DNA from: Cellvibrionaceae bacterium
Lineage (GTDB): Bacteria; Pseudomonadota; Gammaproteobacteria; Pseudomonadales; Cellvibrionaceae
Assembly: GCA_024707385.1 (NCBI GenBank)
Contig: JANPZW010000013.1
Span: 1,125,465-1,189,464 of the forward strand
Length of the DNA: 64,000 nt
Reading direction: 5' to 3'
Shown piece by piece: positions 57,575 through 64,000 of this stretch (the stretch's first letter is position 1; the number at the start of each line of letters is the position of its first letter). The notes under the pieces were generated by a model, which saw only the letters and a list, made by a program, of their open reading frames with translations, was not told the DNA's origin and searched no databases. Both the position numbers and the translations under genes were made by a program.

Positions 57575-57648
57575 GGTTCGACAGGCTCACCCACCTATCC
57601 AACCCCGGTAGGTGAAGCCGAAACTCGGTAGGTGAGCGAAGTCGAACC
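57575..57648. repeat. REP-like palindromic intergenic repeat
   Basis: GGTTCGACAGGCTCACC (57575-57591) faces GGTGAGCGAAGTCGAACC (57631-57648), an imperfect palindrome. A partial second copy of the right arm (GGTAGGTGAAGCCGAAAC) lies between them. Sequences of this kind are dispersed as REP-type elements in many proteobacterial genomes. It fills the gap between the VOC gene and the convergent ABC permease. Confidence 0.6.
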
Positions 57649-58409
57649 TAGACCTTTATTTTGTACCCCGTGCGAAACATCCAGGCGATGATGCCCAGGC
57701 AAATCACAATAAACACGGCGATCATCGCCAGACTAAAGCCCACATTCACATCGGACACCCCGTAAAAACTCCAGCGGAATCCGCTCACCAGATAAACCAC
57801 CGGGTTGAATAAAGTGATGGTCTGCCAGAGTGGCGGCAGCATATGAATGGAATAAAAACTGCCGCCCAAAAACGCCAGTGGTGCTATGACCATCAGCGGC
57901 ACCACCTGCAATTTTTCAAAACTGTCCGCCCATATACCGATAATAAAACCCAGCAAGCTGAAGCTCACGGACGTCAAAATAAGAAAGGCCAACATCCATA
58001 CCGGATGGGCAACGGAAAAATCCACGAACAACCGCGCGGTGAGCAGAATAATCAACCCCAGCACAATCGACTTGCTCGCCGCCGCTCCCACATATCCCAT
58101 CACAATTTCCAACGCGGAAATTGGCGCGGAAAGAATTTCGTAAATGGTGCCGGAGAATTTCGGCATATAAATGCCGAAGGAGGAGTTGGACGTGCTCTCG
58201 GTTAATACCGTCAGCATAATCAGACCCGGCACTATATAAGCGCCATAACTGATACCGTCGATCTCCGCCATGCGCGACCCGATCGCCGAGCCGAACACGA
58301 TGAAATACAAAGACGTGGACAAAACCGGCGAGGCGATGCTCTGCATCAAGGTGCGCCAGGTGCGCGCCATCTCAAATAAATAAATCGCCTTGATTGCGTG
58401 AATGTTCAT
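57648..58409 (-). CDS. ABC-2 type transport permease
   Basis: 253 residues, six helices of ABC-2 type, with family stretch GSFYSIHMLPPLWQTITLFNPVVYLVSGFRW near the C-terminus. Similar to E. coli YadH. Starts immediately after the stop of the ATPase gene, so the two form one exporter. Substrate unknown. Confidence 0.9.
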   Translation of the reverse strand: MNIHAIKAIYLFEMARTWRTLMQSIASPVLSTSLYFIVFGSAIGSRMAEIDGISYGAYIVPGLIMLTVLTESTSNSSFGIYMPKFSGTIYEILSAPISALEIVMGYVGAAASKSIVLGLIILLTARLFVDFSVAHPVWMLAFLILTSVSFSLLGFIIGIWADSFEKLQVVPLMVIAPLAFLGGSFYSIHMLPPLWQTITLFNPVVYLVSGFRWSFYGVSDVNVGFSLAMIAVFIVICLGIIAWMFRTGYKIKV

Positions 58410-59333
58410 TTATTTTTCCTCCACCAAGCTGACAAAAATATCCTCCAAAGAACTTTGCGAGGTTTTGAGATCGCGAAACTCCACGTGCAAAGCACTGAGT
58501 TGACGCAAAAGCTCAGCGATGCGATTTTTCTCATTCTGCTCATCATAGGTATAAATCAACTGCTCACCGTTTTGTGTCAGCGTGAGAGGAAAATCGGCGA
58601 GCGAGGTGGGAATGCCATCGAGCGGTTTTTGTAACTGCAGGGTGAGTTGTTTTTGGCCGAGCTTTTTCATCAGCGCCGCTTTTTCTTCTACCAGGACCAA
58701 TTCACCTTTATTAATCACCCCGATCCGGTCGGCCATCTCTTCCGCTTCCTCAATGTAATGCGTGGTGAGAATAATGGTGACGCCGCTTTCACGCAGCTTG
58801 CGAATCATCTGCCACATATCCCGCCGCAGCTCCACATCCACGCCAGCGGTGGGCTCATCCAAAAATAAAATACGCGGCTGATGGGCCAGTGCTTTGGCGA
58901 TCAAAACCCGCCGCTTCATGCCGCCGGAGAGCGTCATGATTTTGTTGTGGCGTTTGTCCCACAGGGAGAGATCGCGCAACAGCTGCTCCAGGTAAGCCTT
59001 ATCCATCGGCTTACCGGACAAACCGCGGCTGAATTTCAACGTATCCCAAACCGTCTCAAAAATCGCCACCGAAAGCTCCTGCGGCACTAACCCAATGCGC
59101 TGCCTCGCCTCGCGATACTGCGTCACTATATCCAGGCCATCCGCCAACACCCGGCCATCACCAGGATTGACGATGCCGCAGATGATGCTGATCAAAGTGG
59201 TTTTGCCGGCGCCATTGGGGCCGAGCAAAGCAAAAATCTCCCCCGGCTGTATGTCCAGGCTAATGCTCTTCAATGCCTGAAAGCCTGAGGGATAGGTTTT
59301 GCTGAGGTTCTGTATAGAAATAATGGGATGCAC
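58410..59333 (-). CDS. ABC transporter ATP-binding protein
   Basis: 307 residues, YadG-like. Walker A GPNGAGKTT, Q-loop GLVPQE, signature LSGGMKRR, Walker B ILFLDEPTAGVD, H-loop TTHYIEEAE, and a C-terminal extension that ends SLEDIFVSLVEEK. Drives the ABC-2 permease encoded next to it. Confidence 0.92.
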   Translation of the reverse strand: MHPIISIQNLSKTYPSGFQALKSISLDIQPGEIFALLGPNGAGKTTLISIICGIVNPGDGRVLADGLDIVTQYREARQRIGLVPQELSVAIFETVWDTLKFSRGLSGKPMDKAYLEQLLRDLSLWDKRHNKIMTLSGGMKRRVLIAKALAHQPRILFLDEPTAGVDVELRRDMWQMIRKLRESGVTIILTTHYIEEAEEMADRIGVINKGELVLVEEKAALMKKLGQKQLTLQLQKPLDGIPTSLADFPLTLTQNGEQLIYTYDEQNEKNRIAELLRQLSALHVEFRDLKTSQSSLEDIFVSLVEEK

Positions 59334-59513
59334 GGGAACTCCTGTTTTCGAAGCGTGACGCTAGGTGCTCACTAGTCGAGCAGGCGGATGATCATTCGAC
59401 ATATGCCGCACGCGTTAGGGGGCAAATCATAGCGCGAGGGAGGGCGGTTTGGCTGTAAAAGGATGTGCGTGACCGGGAGACAGAGAAGTCGCCGTGATCG
59501 CCACGCATATGCT
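59334..59513. other. Gap between ABC ATPase and intI
   Basis: 180 bases, upstream of the ABC ATPase start and downstream of the intI stop. It should hold the promoter of the ABC exporter pair; no clear core elements, terminator or second attachment site seen. Confidence 0.5.
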
Positions 59514-60497
59514 CTAGCCATCCAGAGGACTCACCACACCGCGTTCATGAATGCCAATAACGTGGGTGTAGATTTGCGTGGTGCTTAAATCACTATGGCC
59601 CATCAACTCCTGGATATTTCGAATATCCACGCCGTTGCGCAACAAGTTGGTGGCGAACGAATGGCGAAAGGTATGACAGCTGGCTTTTTTTCTTATTTGT
59701 GCTGTCTCCAGTGCAGCGGCTACTGATCTACGGATCTGCTGTTCACCTATATGGTGCCTGCGCATCACACCGCTGCGCGGATCTTGTGCTCTGTTGAGAG
59801 CCGGAAAAACATATTGCCATGTAGGGTTGCGCGGTGCGCTGGGGTATTTTTTGGCGAGCGCATAAGGCAAATACACTTCGCCAAAACCCTCTGTCAGATC
59901 CTGGCGATGAAGAACCAGCGCGTACTCGATTTGCGCTTTCAATGGATCGACCAGCGATTTTGGCAAAAGTGTTCGGCGCCACTTTTCTCCCTTGGCTTCA
60001 CGCACAAAAATACCCTTCTGCGCAAAATCAATATCCTGAACGCGAAGGCGAACGGCCTCCATAACACGGAGGCCGGAGCCGTACATCAAGCTCGCGATCA
60101 GCTTGTGAGTCCCTTTCATATTATTCAGAACAGCCACCGCTTCATCATGCGTAAAAACGGTTGGAATTCGACGACCTTTATTTGCCTTGTGAAACTGAAT
60201 GTCGCCGACTTCCAATTGAAGAAATTGTTTGTAAAGAAAAACGACCGCATTTAATGCGGTCTTCTGCGTATTGATCGCCACATGACGACTATTTGCCAGA
60301 TGGCTCAACCACTCTTGAATATGCAGCGTACCTAGAGTCTCCGGGCGTTGCCGGTTGTGAAAGCGGATGAAATCTAAAATCCAAGTGCAGTACGTTTTCT
60401 CCGTTCGATACGCCATATGCCGAGCGCGCATAAAGGCGCGGAGGCGGTCCATAAAACGTTCGGGTTTGACGGGCAGGGGGACGGGAATATCATCCAT
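59514..60497 (-). CDS. intI: Integron integrase IntI
   Basis: Tyrosine recombinase that inserts and excises gene cassettes at attI/attC. 327 residues from ATG 60497, chosen because AAGGAT lies just upstream; the open frame continues 25 codons further without support. SAM-like N-terminal domain (FMDRLRAFMRARHMAYRTEKTY), then catalytic Arg in GSGLRVMEAVRL, HxxR in SCHTFRHSFATNLL, His in ELMGHSDLSTTQ and Tyr in IYTHV. The IntI-specific insertion is present (YLPYALAKKYPSAPRNPTWQ) together with DPRSGVMRRHH and RGVVSPLDG. All catalytic residues are intact, so it should be active. No LexA-type box is visible upstream. Confidence 0.93.
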   Translation of the reverse strand: MDDIPVPLPVKPERFMDRLRAFMRARHMAYRTEKTYCTWILDFIRFHNRQRPETLGTLHIQEWLSHLANSRHVAINTQKTALNAVVFLYKQFLQLEVGDIQFHKANKGRRIPTVFTHDEAVAVLNNMKGTHKLIASLMYGSGLRVMEAVRLRVQDIDFAQKGIFVREAKGEKWRRTLLPKSLVDPLKAQIEYALVLHRQDLTEGFGEVYLPYALAKKYPSAPRNPTWQYVFPALNRAQDPRSGVMRRHHIGEQQIRRSVAAALETAQIRKKASCHTFRHSFATNLLRNGVDIRNIQELMGHSDLSTTQIYTHVIGIHERGVVSPLDG

Positions 60498-60833
60498 ATG
60501 CAGATCCTTTGCGAGATGGTTTGGCGGTAAGAGCAGCAACGGTAATGCTTCGGCAAGGTGCATGACAAGCACAAATTCGGTCGCGGTGACCGTTATTTCT
60601 GCGACTTCAAAAAATTGATCTAGAATTCAAAGTGTTAGGTCGTATCTGCCGCCAGGAGATATGAGTCGCGGCTACCGCTTTTGTAGATAACCAGCCTGAA
60701 TGCACCTCGGCTACAGGCTTGACGAGACGGGGCTCTGAGCGGTAGTTTGGCGAAGTTTTGAACAATACAAAAACGGTCAAGGAGATAACGGTCTTCGCGA
60801 CCACGATATAAATGTTATGCATAGGAAATCTCG
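60498..60833. promoter_or_regulatory. intI-cassette intergenic region with presumed attI
   Basis: 336 bases between the divergent integrase and first cassette gene. Two sites fit the recombination core: GTTAGGT (60634-60640) and GTTATGC (60814-60820). The second is the real left edge of cassette 1, because GTTATGC is the exact complement of that cassette's own R'' (GCATAAC). attI therefore ends at 60814. The 60634 site may be an older attI core or a decayed first cassette; no attC-like fold is seen between them. Confidence 0.6.
60719..60748 (+). promoter_or_regulatory. Candidate cassette promoter Pc
   Basis: TTGACG (60719-60724) and TAGTTT (60743-60748) separated by 18 bases, pointing into the cassette array and about 70 bases before the first cassette junction. 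The -35 is good, the -10 weak. Prediction by eye only. Confidence 0.35.
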
Positions 60834-61175
60834 ATGTCTTTAGCATCAATACAAACAGGAAAGCATTATGTTTGGGGTGGCAATTGTGATGGGTGGCACT
60901 TGGCCGCATCTCCGAATCTTAGTGTGATTCAAGAGCGTGTGCCCAGCGGTTCTTCCGAAGCCCGTCATCTTCACAAAAAGGCGGAGCAGTTCTTTTATGT
61001 TCTTGCCGGTACTGCCACCCTCGAAGTTGCTGATACTGTTCACATGCTAAAAGCAAATGAGGGGTATCATATTCCAGCTTGCGTGCCGCACACATTAAGC
61101 AACCAGCACGAGCAAACACTCGAGTTCTTGGTTATTTCAACTCCACCTAGTCACGGGGACCGAGAAAATGCATAA
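60834..61175 (+). CDS. Cassette 1: cupin domain protein
   Basis: 113 residues, single cupin_2 barrel. Metal ligands are expected in RHLHKKAEQFFYVLAG (HxH and Glu) and in IPACVPHTLSN (His). Start ATG 60834 with AGGAA 6 bases upstream, 20 bases inside the cassette; the TAA stop is embedded in the attC R'' site. No operon partner; expression depends on Pc. Substrate unknown. Base composition is poorer in GC than the core genes, as usual for cassettes. Confidence 0.85.
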   Translation: MSLASIQTGKHYVWGGNCDGWHLAASPNLSVIQERVPSGSSEARHLHKKAEQFFYVLAGTATLEVADTVHMLKANEGYHIPACVPHTLSNQHEQTLEFLVISTPPSHGDRENA

Positions 61176-61289
61176 CAATCAGCACCACGGCGAAAACTGG
61201 GCCATCGCGGTTTTGGTTTCCATTACGCTGGCGCTTCATTCTAAACCAAAACCACGCCGTCCCAGTTTCGCGTGTGCTGGGCGTTATGT
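61170..61289 (+). other. attC site of cassette 1
   Basis: R'' GCATAAC (61170-61176) and R' GTTATGT (61283-61289; crossover after G61283) enclose a long imperfect inverted repeat. Its arms include CAGCACCACGGCG/CGCGTGTGCTG, AAACTGGG/CCCAGTTT and CGGTTTTGGTTT/AAACCAAAACC. About 120 bases. R'' complements the cassette's own 5' bases (GTTATGC at 60814), as expected for a free circle. Confidence 0.88.
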
Positions 61290-61304
61290 TCCAGGAGAAA
61301 TGTT

Positions 61305-61799
61305 GTGCTAGGGAAGTTGTTTGGAAGAAAAACGGAAGAGCCTCTCAAAGAAAATGAGGTAAGTGTGGTCCTCCCTGAGGAGTCCTACACGCTGATGGAA
61401 TGGAAAGAGGACAGCTTGCCGTGCGTCGGGGTGCTCAACTCTGCACTCAGTGACTTCGAGCACAAACAGGTTTTCGGGTGGCACCTCTCAGTGATCATCG
61501 ACTTTGAGGAAACAGTCGATAATGGAATGCCCTCGGAGGAAGAAAGAGAAATTGTCGATCCGTTCTGTGACAAATTAGATGAAGAAATCAAAGCAGGTGG
61601 AAACGCTTTGTTCCTTGTCAGAGAAACTTGGAACAAAACTCGACGCCTAGTCTGGAGAGTTTACGACCCAGAAATAGCCCACCAACACCTGCAATACTTA
61701 GTTGATCACCACCGGCATCCTCGACCTTTTGATTGGCGCATGGAGCAGGACCTTGAGTGGGGCCAGGCCGAATGGTACTTCAAGCAACTGAGAACATAA
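61305..61799 (+). CDS. Cassette 2: DUF695-like protein
   Basis: 164 residues. GTG 61305 is taken as the start because AGGAGA lies 6 bases upstream; the frame opens earlier only inside attC. The acidic protein has WHLSVIIDFEETVDNGMPSE, an alternating helix/strand middle (CDKLDEEIKAGGNALFLVRE), RRLVWRVYDPEIAHQHLQYL and a C-terminal FDWRMEQDLEWGQAEWYF. The tail and the Y-x-x-D pattern resemble DUF695. Function unknown. The stop lies inside the attC R'' site. Confidence 0.78.
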   Translation: MLGKLFGRKTEEPLKENEVSVVLPEESYTLMEWKEDSLPCVGVLNSALSDFEHKQVFGWHLSVIIDFEETVDNGMPSEEEREIVDPFCDKLDEEIKAGGNALFLVRETWNKTRRLVWRVYDPEIAHQHLQYLVDHHRHPRPFDWRMEQDLEWGQAEWYFKQLRT

Positions 61800-61863
61800 C
61801 AAGTGGCTGTTATCGGACATGCCTACGCTGCGCTCCGGCACGCCGCAAAGCCAAGCGTTATGC
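61794..61863 (+). other. attC site of cassette 2
   Basis: R'' ACATAAC (61794-61800) and R' GTTATGC (61857-61863; crossover after G61857), 70 bases, with GTGGCT/AGCC-type inner arms and the typical GCG before the crossover. R'' ACATAAC is the exact complement of GTTATGT, the first bases of cassette 2 at 61283, confirming the cassette ends. Confidence 0.88.
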
Positions 61864-62286
61864 GGCTCTGCTTTTTGAGTTTTGGTTTTAACAAACGGCT
61901 CAGTACTCCGTAGTTGGCAGGTCACTATTGGGCATCGCGGGTAAATCACCGCGCGGCAGTTTCGTTCCTGATGACTTCGATTGGCATCAGGATTAAAAAA
62001 AGTTTGGTGCATTCTATATCCCGGCCACTGGCTCAACAGATAATTTAGGCTTCGGTAGTTTCGCTCTCAGTGGCTTCGTTGGGCATTGCAGTTGAAAATG
62101 GGTGTGGTGCATTCCTCTCCGTGCCACCAAGCTAAAATGCGGCAGCGTCAAAGTATGGTGTTCTTGCAGTCTCAGTTGTCGGGTAGTGGCTCCGCTGGCG
62201 CTGCGCAACTTTGCGTAAATAGGCGTGCGTTGTCGCATCGCATAACGAACAAGGATAGATTGCGCGACAGCCGCAATCTTATCCCG
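61858..62286 (+). other. Cassette 3: ORF-less cassette made of diverged repeats
   Basis: About 430 bases between the cassette 2 crossover and a third R''-like CGCATAAC (62239-62246), which complements the cassette's first bases GTTATGCG. No convincing gene: the open frames on both strands lack ribosome sites and sensible composition. The interior is repetitive: 61955-62053 and 62054-62152 are diverged direct copies with a 99-base period (GGYAGTTTCG ... TTGG/GGGCAT ... GGTGCATTC). A third, partial copy begins near 61909. After R'' a hairpin GGATAGATTGCG/CGCAATCTTATCC follows to 62284. Confidence 0.65.
62240..62286 (+). other. Possible truncated or unusual attC of cassette 3
   Basis: R'' GCATAAC, then GAACAAG, the stem GGATAGATTGCG-CGACAGC-CGCAATCTTATCC and CG/TTGTT. 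The 3' core after the G is TTGTTG instead of TTATG. GAACAAG occurs at 62247 and again at 62292; both contain the GAAC and CAAG tetranucleotides used as IS91 targets. The hairpin may thus belong either to attC or to the IS91 end. Confidence 0.45.
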
Positions 62287-62553
62287 TTGTTGAACAAGCC
62301 CGGTCTGCATCGAAGGAGAGGTTAAGGAGATAGATTTTCGGGTGTGGCGTTTGTCAAAGATGAATTTGGATTAAGCGCGCTGCTTTTATTTTCTTTTTCC
62401 GCTGAATAAATCCCTGGTGTTCACTTTGGTCTGCATTTTCAGGATTTCGCCGTTGCGCGTTGTGGTGCGTTTAGCATTATTCGCCAATATTGGCGAGCGC
62501 GAGCCTTGGGGTGATCCCAAAGCTCGGTGCCGGGTTGGGTGGTGCCGTTTGCT

Positions 62554-63633
62554 TTATTCGTTTTGCACGGCAGTCCTCATGTAGCGGAAGTTAATCGGAA
62601 TGCGCTGTGGGAAGATGGCGATGATCTCGGTTGCCTGTTCGCACTGCTGGCAGCGGATGGGTTTTTTGGTCGTCGGATTGCTGGGTATGGATTTCACGCC
62701 CAGCAGGTATTGAATGAACGTGAGTTTCTTTTTGGCGTTGTGGTGCAAAAAGCCAAAGTCTCGCACCCGCCGGAAGCGTCTGGGCAGCACATGGGTGAGA
62801 AGCTTCCAAATAAAATCTTCGCCATTTAAGGAGTGGGTGGTCATTTTGCGGGTTTCGGCATCCTGGTAGCGGAAGGTGACATGCGTTGAATCCGTTTTGA
62901 CGATGGCCTTCTCGCTCAGCACACCGCGATACAAATACCGGGAGAGATATTGCAGCGCGGGCAGTCCTTTGCCGATGTGTTTGACGTGAGTGATCCATGT
63001 TTCCGGAAGATCTTTGGGAACAATAAAACCTTCCTGGTAAAGCCGGTAGAGCAGCTTGCCGCGAAAGAGTCTGGCGATCACATCGCCGTGAATAAAATAA
63101 TGGCCGTCTCTGCGATTAAAGCGTTTGCCCCTGTCCGCTACGCAGGCGGCCGGAATGATCACATGCAAATGCGGGTGGTACTCCAGTCGACGGGTGTGGG
63201 TGTGCAATACGGCAGTCATGCCCAATTCACCGCCCATGTGGCGCTTGTCTAGCCCAAGCTGCTTCAGTGCCTCGACAGCGGCTTCGAACAGCAGTGTGTA
63301 GGTTCGGTGCTGATGCCGATAAAAGAGCGAGCGCAACTGCTTGGGAATGGTGAGTGTCACCATAAAGTACTCTGCCGGAATGAGCTTTCGCTGTTGCCGG
63401 TAAAGCCATTGACTGGCCGCTGTATTTTGACAGCGCGGACAACTGCGATGGCCGCAACTCAATGCATGGGATTGGGTGTGCTGACAGTACCCACAACGGC
63501 AGGTGAAATGCCCGCAGCGGGTTTTGCAGGCGGTGATGGCGTCCAGCGCACGCAGCTGGCCTGGCATCAACCGATGCCCGTACTTGCGCAGGAAAGGCTC
63601 GCGAAACTGCTCGATAATGGAGGCGATGTTCAT
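62554..63633 (-). CDS. IS91 family transposase
   Basis: 359 residues, full length. N-terminal zinc-binding region (CGHFTCRCGYCQHTQSHALS followed by CGHRSCPRCQN), the HUH motif in YHPHLHVIIPAA, and the two catalytic tyrosines in YLSRYLYRGVLSEKAI. C-terminal Cys pair KPIRCQQCEQ. Start ATG 63633 overlaps the stop of the upstream recombinase in ATGA, so both are co-translated. No internal stop or frameshift. Confidence 0.92.
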   Translation of the reverse strand: MNIASIIEQFREPFLRKYGHRLMPGQLRALDAITACKTRCGHFTCRCGYCQHTQSHALSCGHRSCPRCQNTAASQWLYRQQRKLIPAEYFMVTLTIPKQLRSLFYRHQHRTYTLLFEAAVEALKQLGLDKRHMGGELGMTAVLHTHTRRLEYHPHLHVIIPAACVADRGKRFNRRDGHYFIHGDVIARLFRGKLLYRLYQEGFIVPKDLPETWITHVKHIGKGLPALQYLSRYLYRGVLSEKAIVKTDSTHVTFRYQDAETRKMTTHSLNGEDFIWKLLTHVLPRRFRRVRDFGFLHHNAKKKLTFIQYLLGVKSIPSNPTTKKPIRCQQCEQATEIIAIFPQRIPINFRYMRTAVQNE

Positions 63634-64000
63634 GGGCGCACCTCCGGTCCTGGCAGGGGCGACACAATGCGATCCGCCATGGCGTTGATGATGAGTGAGG
63701 CATCCTGTTTCACCGTTTCGGTCAACTGGGTGTAAAGGGCGGTGGTGCGGGGATCTTCATGGCCCAGCAGATCCTGCACGGCGCGCAGGTTCAAACCGCT
63801 CTCGATCAAATGGGTGGCGTAGCAATGACGCAGACTGTGGGCGGTGATGTGTTTGCGGATTCCAGCAGCAATCACGGCTTCACGAATCGCCTTCTGAACC
63901 GCGCCCCGGTCCATTGGTCCGGAGCTGTTCACCTGAGCACTGGGGAAAATCCATTTGGGATGGCGATGGGTTAACCAAAAGGCCCGCAGTAATTGGTAGG
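63630..64000 (-). CDS. Tyrosine recombinase of the IS91-like element (5' end beyond window)
   Basis: Only the C-terminal ~123 residues are inside the window. The frame is open to the edge (YQLLRAFWLTHRHPKWIFPS at the far end). Catalytic HxxR in AHSLRHCYATHLIE, His in LLGHEDPRTT and Tyr in ALYTQL are visible. It overlaps the transposase start. Small phage-integrase-like genes in this position occur in IS91 relatives. It is distinct from the integron integrase, as it lacks the IntI insertion in the visible part. Confidence 0.85.
   Translation of the reverse strand, partial: YQLLRAFWLTHRHPKWIFPSAQVNSSGPMDRGAVQKAIREAVIAAGIRKHITAHSLRHCYATHLIESGLNLRAVQDLLGHEDPRTTALYTQLTETVKQDASLIINAMADRIVSPLPGPEVRP

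Larger units (their letters stand above)
62287..64000 (-). mobile_element. IS91-like element (incomplete at window end)
   Basis: Contains the Y2 HUH transposase and an overlapping upstream tyrosine recombinase, the two-gene plan of IS91-type elements. Between 62287 and 62553, downstream of the transposase, where oriIS is expected, are a 16-bp palindrome TCGCCAATATTGGCGA (62481-62496) and the hairpin GAGC-C-TTGGG/CCCAA-A-GCTC (62501-62525). The exact end beside the integron is uncertain (62247 or 62292-62298). Such elements move by rolling circle and can carry neighbouring DNA. Confidence 0.7.

Noticed and set aside
60498..60760. LexA box controlling intI
   Set aside because: Looked for CTGT-N8-ACAG on both strands upstream of the integrase and found none, so SOS control is not supported here.
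62086..62325. 79-codon open frame in cassette 3 as the cassette gene
   Set aside because: It lies across the repeat units and the R'' site, extends past the cassette end, and has no ribosome site.
1..64000. tRNA, rRNA and CRISPR arrays
   Set aside because: No cloverleaf with a GTTCRANNC T-loop and CCA-type end, no rRNA stretch, and no regularly spaced identical repeats were seen by eye; a covariance scan would be needed to exclude small RNAs.

Overview
The window reads as a chromosomal segment of a gammaproteobacterium, most likely a member of the Cellvibrionaceae (Cellvibrio/Saccharophagus-like). Two things point there. The gene order pilQ-aroK-aroB-damX-like-gltB-gltD-hemE and tsaE-amiB-mutL-miaA-hfq-hflX-hflK-hflC-(DUF2065)-hisZ-purA is that of Pseudomonas relatives. 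The accessory part carries a GH9 cellulase lipoprotein with a 37-residue polyserine linker and a GlyGly-CTERM surface protein, both typical of polysaccharide-degrading Cellvibrionales.

Layout. 1-30.4 kb is conserved housekeeping DNA: type IV pilus secretin, shikimate pathway, glutamate synthase, haem synthesis, a degenerate HD-GYP protein, psd/rsgA/orn/queG, and the nnr-tsaE-amiB-mutL-miaA-hfq-hflX-hflKC-hisZ-purA run. 30.5-39.5 kb is accessory: a thrombospondin-3-repeat GlyGly-CTERM protein, a YdeP-like molybdopterin oxidoreductase, a GIDE-LemA membrane protein and a DUF486 protein. 39.9-48.1 kb is a tightly overlapping eight-gene operon: alpha/beta hydrolase, acetoacetate-decarboxylase-like enzyme, three small membrane proteins, patatin with an extra C-terminal domain, membrane metallophosphoesterase and cholesterol-oxidase-type GMC oxidoreductase. 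It looks like an uncharacterised lipid or sterol-like processing pathway and is the best candidate for an undescribed system. 48.1-59.3 kb holds the GH9 cellulase, acylphosphatase, a heparanase-like GH79 enzyme, endonuclease V, a DUF2868/DUF3482 pair, DUF1398, an EamA exporter, a VOC protein and an ABC-2 exporter.

59.5-62.3 kb is a chromosomal integron. It has a complete IntI-type integrase on the minus strand, a candidate cassette promoter and at least three cassettes on the plus strand: a cupin, a DUF695-like protein, and an ORF-less cassette built of diverged repeats. For cassettes 1 and 2 the R'' heptamer of attC is the exact complement of the cassette's own first bases, which fixes the boundaries. 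62.3-64 kb is an IS91-like element (Y2 HUH transposase plus an overlapping upstream tyrosine recombinase cut by the window end), which abuts the last cassette.

Sequence quality. At least 14 frame disruptions occur in otherwise intact genes, nearly all in homopolymers and mostly as one extra base. Several hit essential or core genes (gltD, rsgA, miaA, hflC, hisZ). I treat these as assembly or sequencing errors and give gene coordinates across them. The GIDE-LemA gene has the same kind of break, but it falls exactly on a dnaX-type A_AAA_AAG slippery site and needs a -1 shift, so it is kept as a separate observation.
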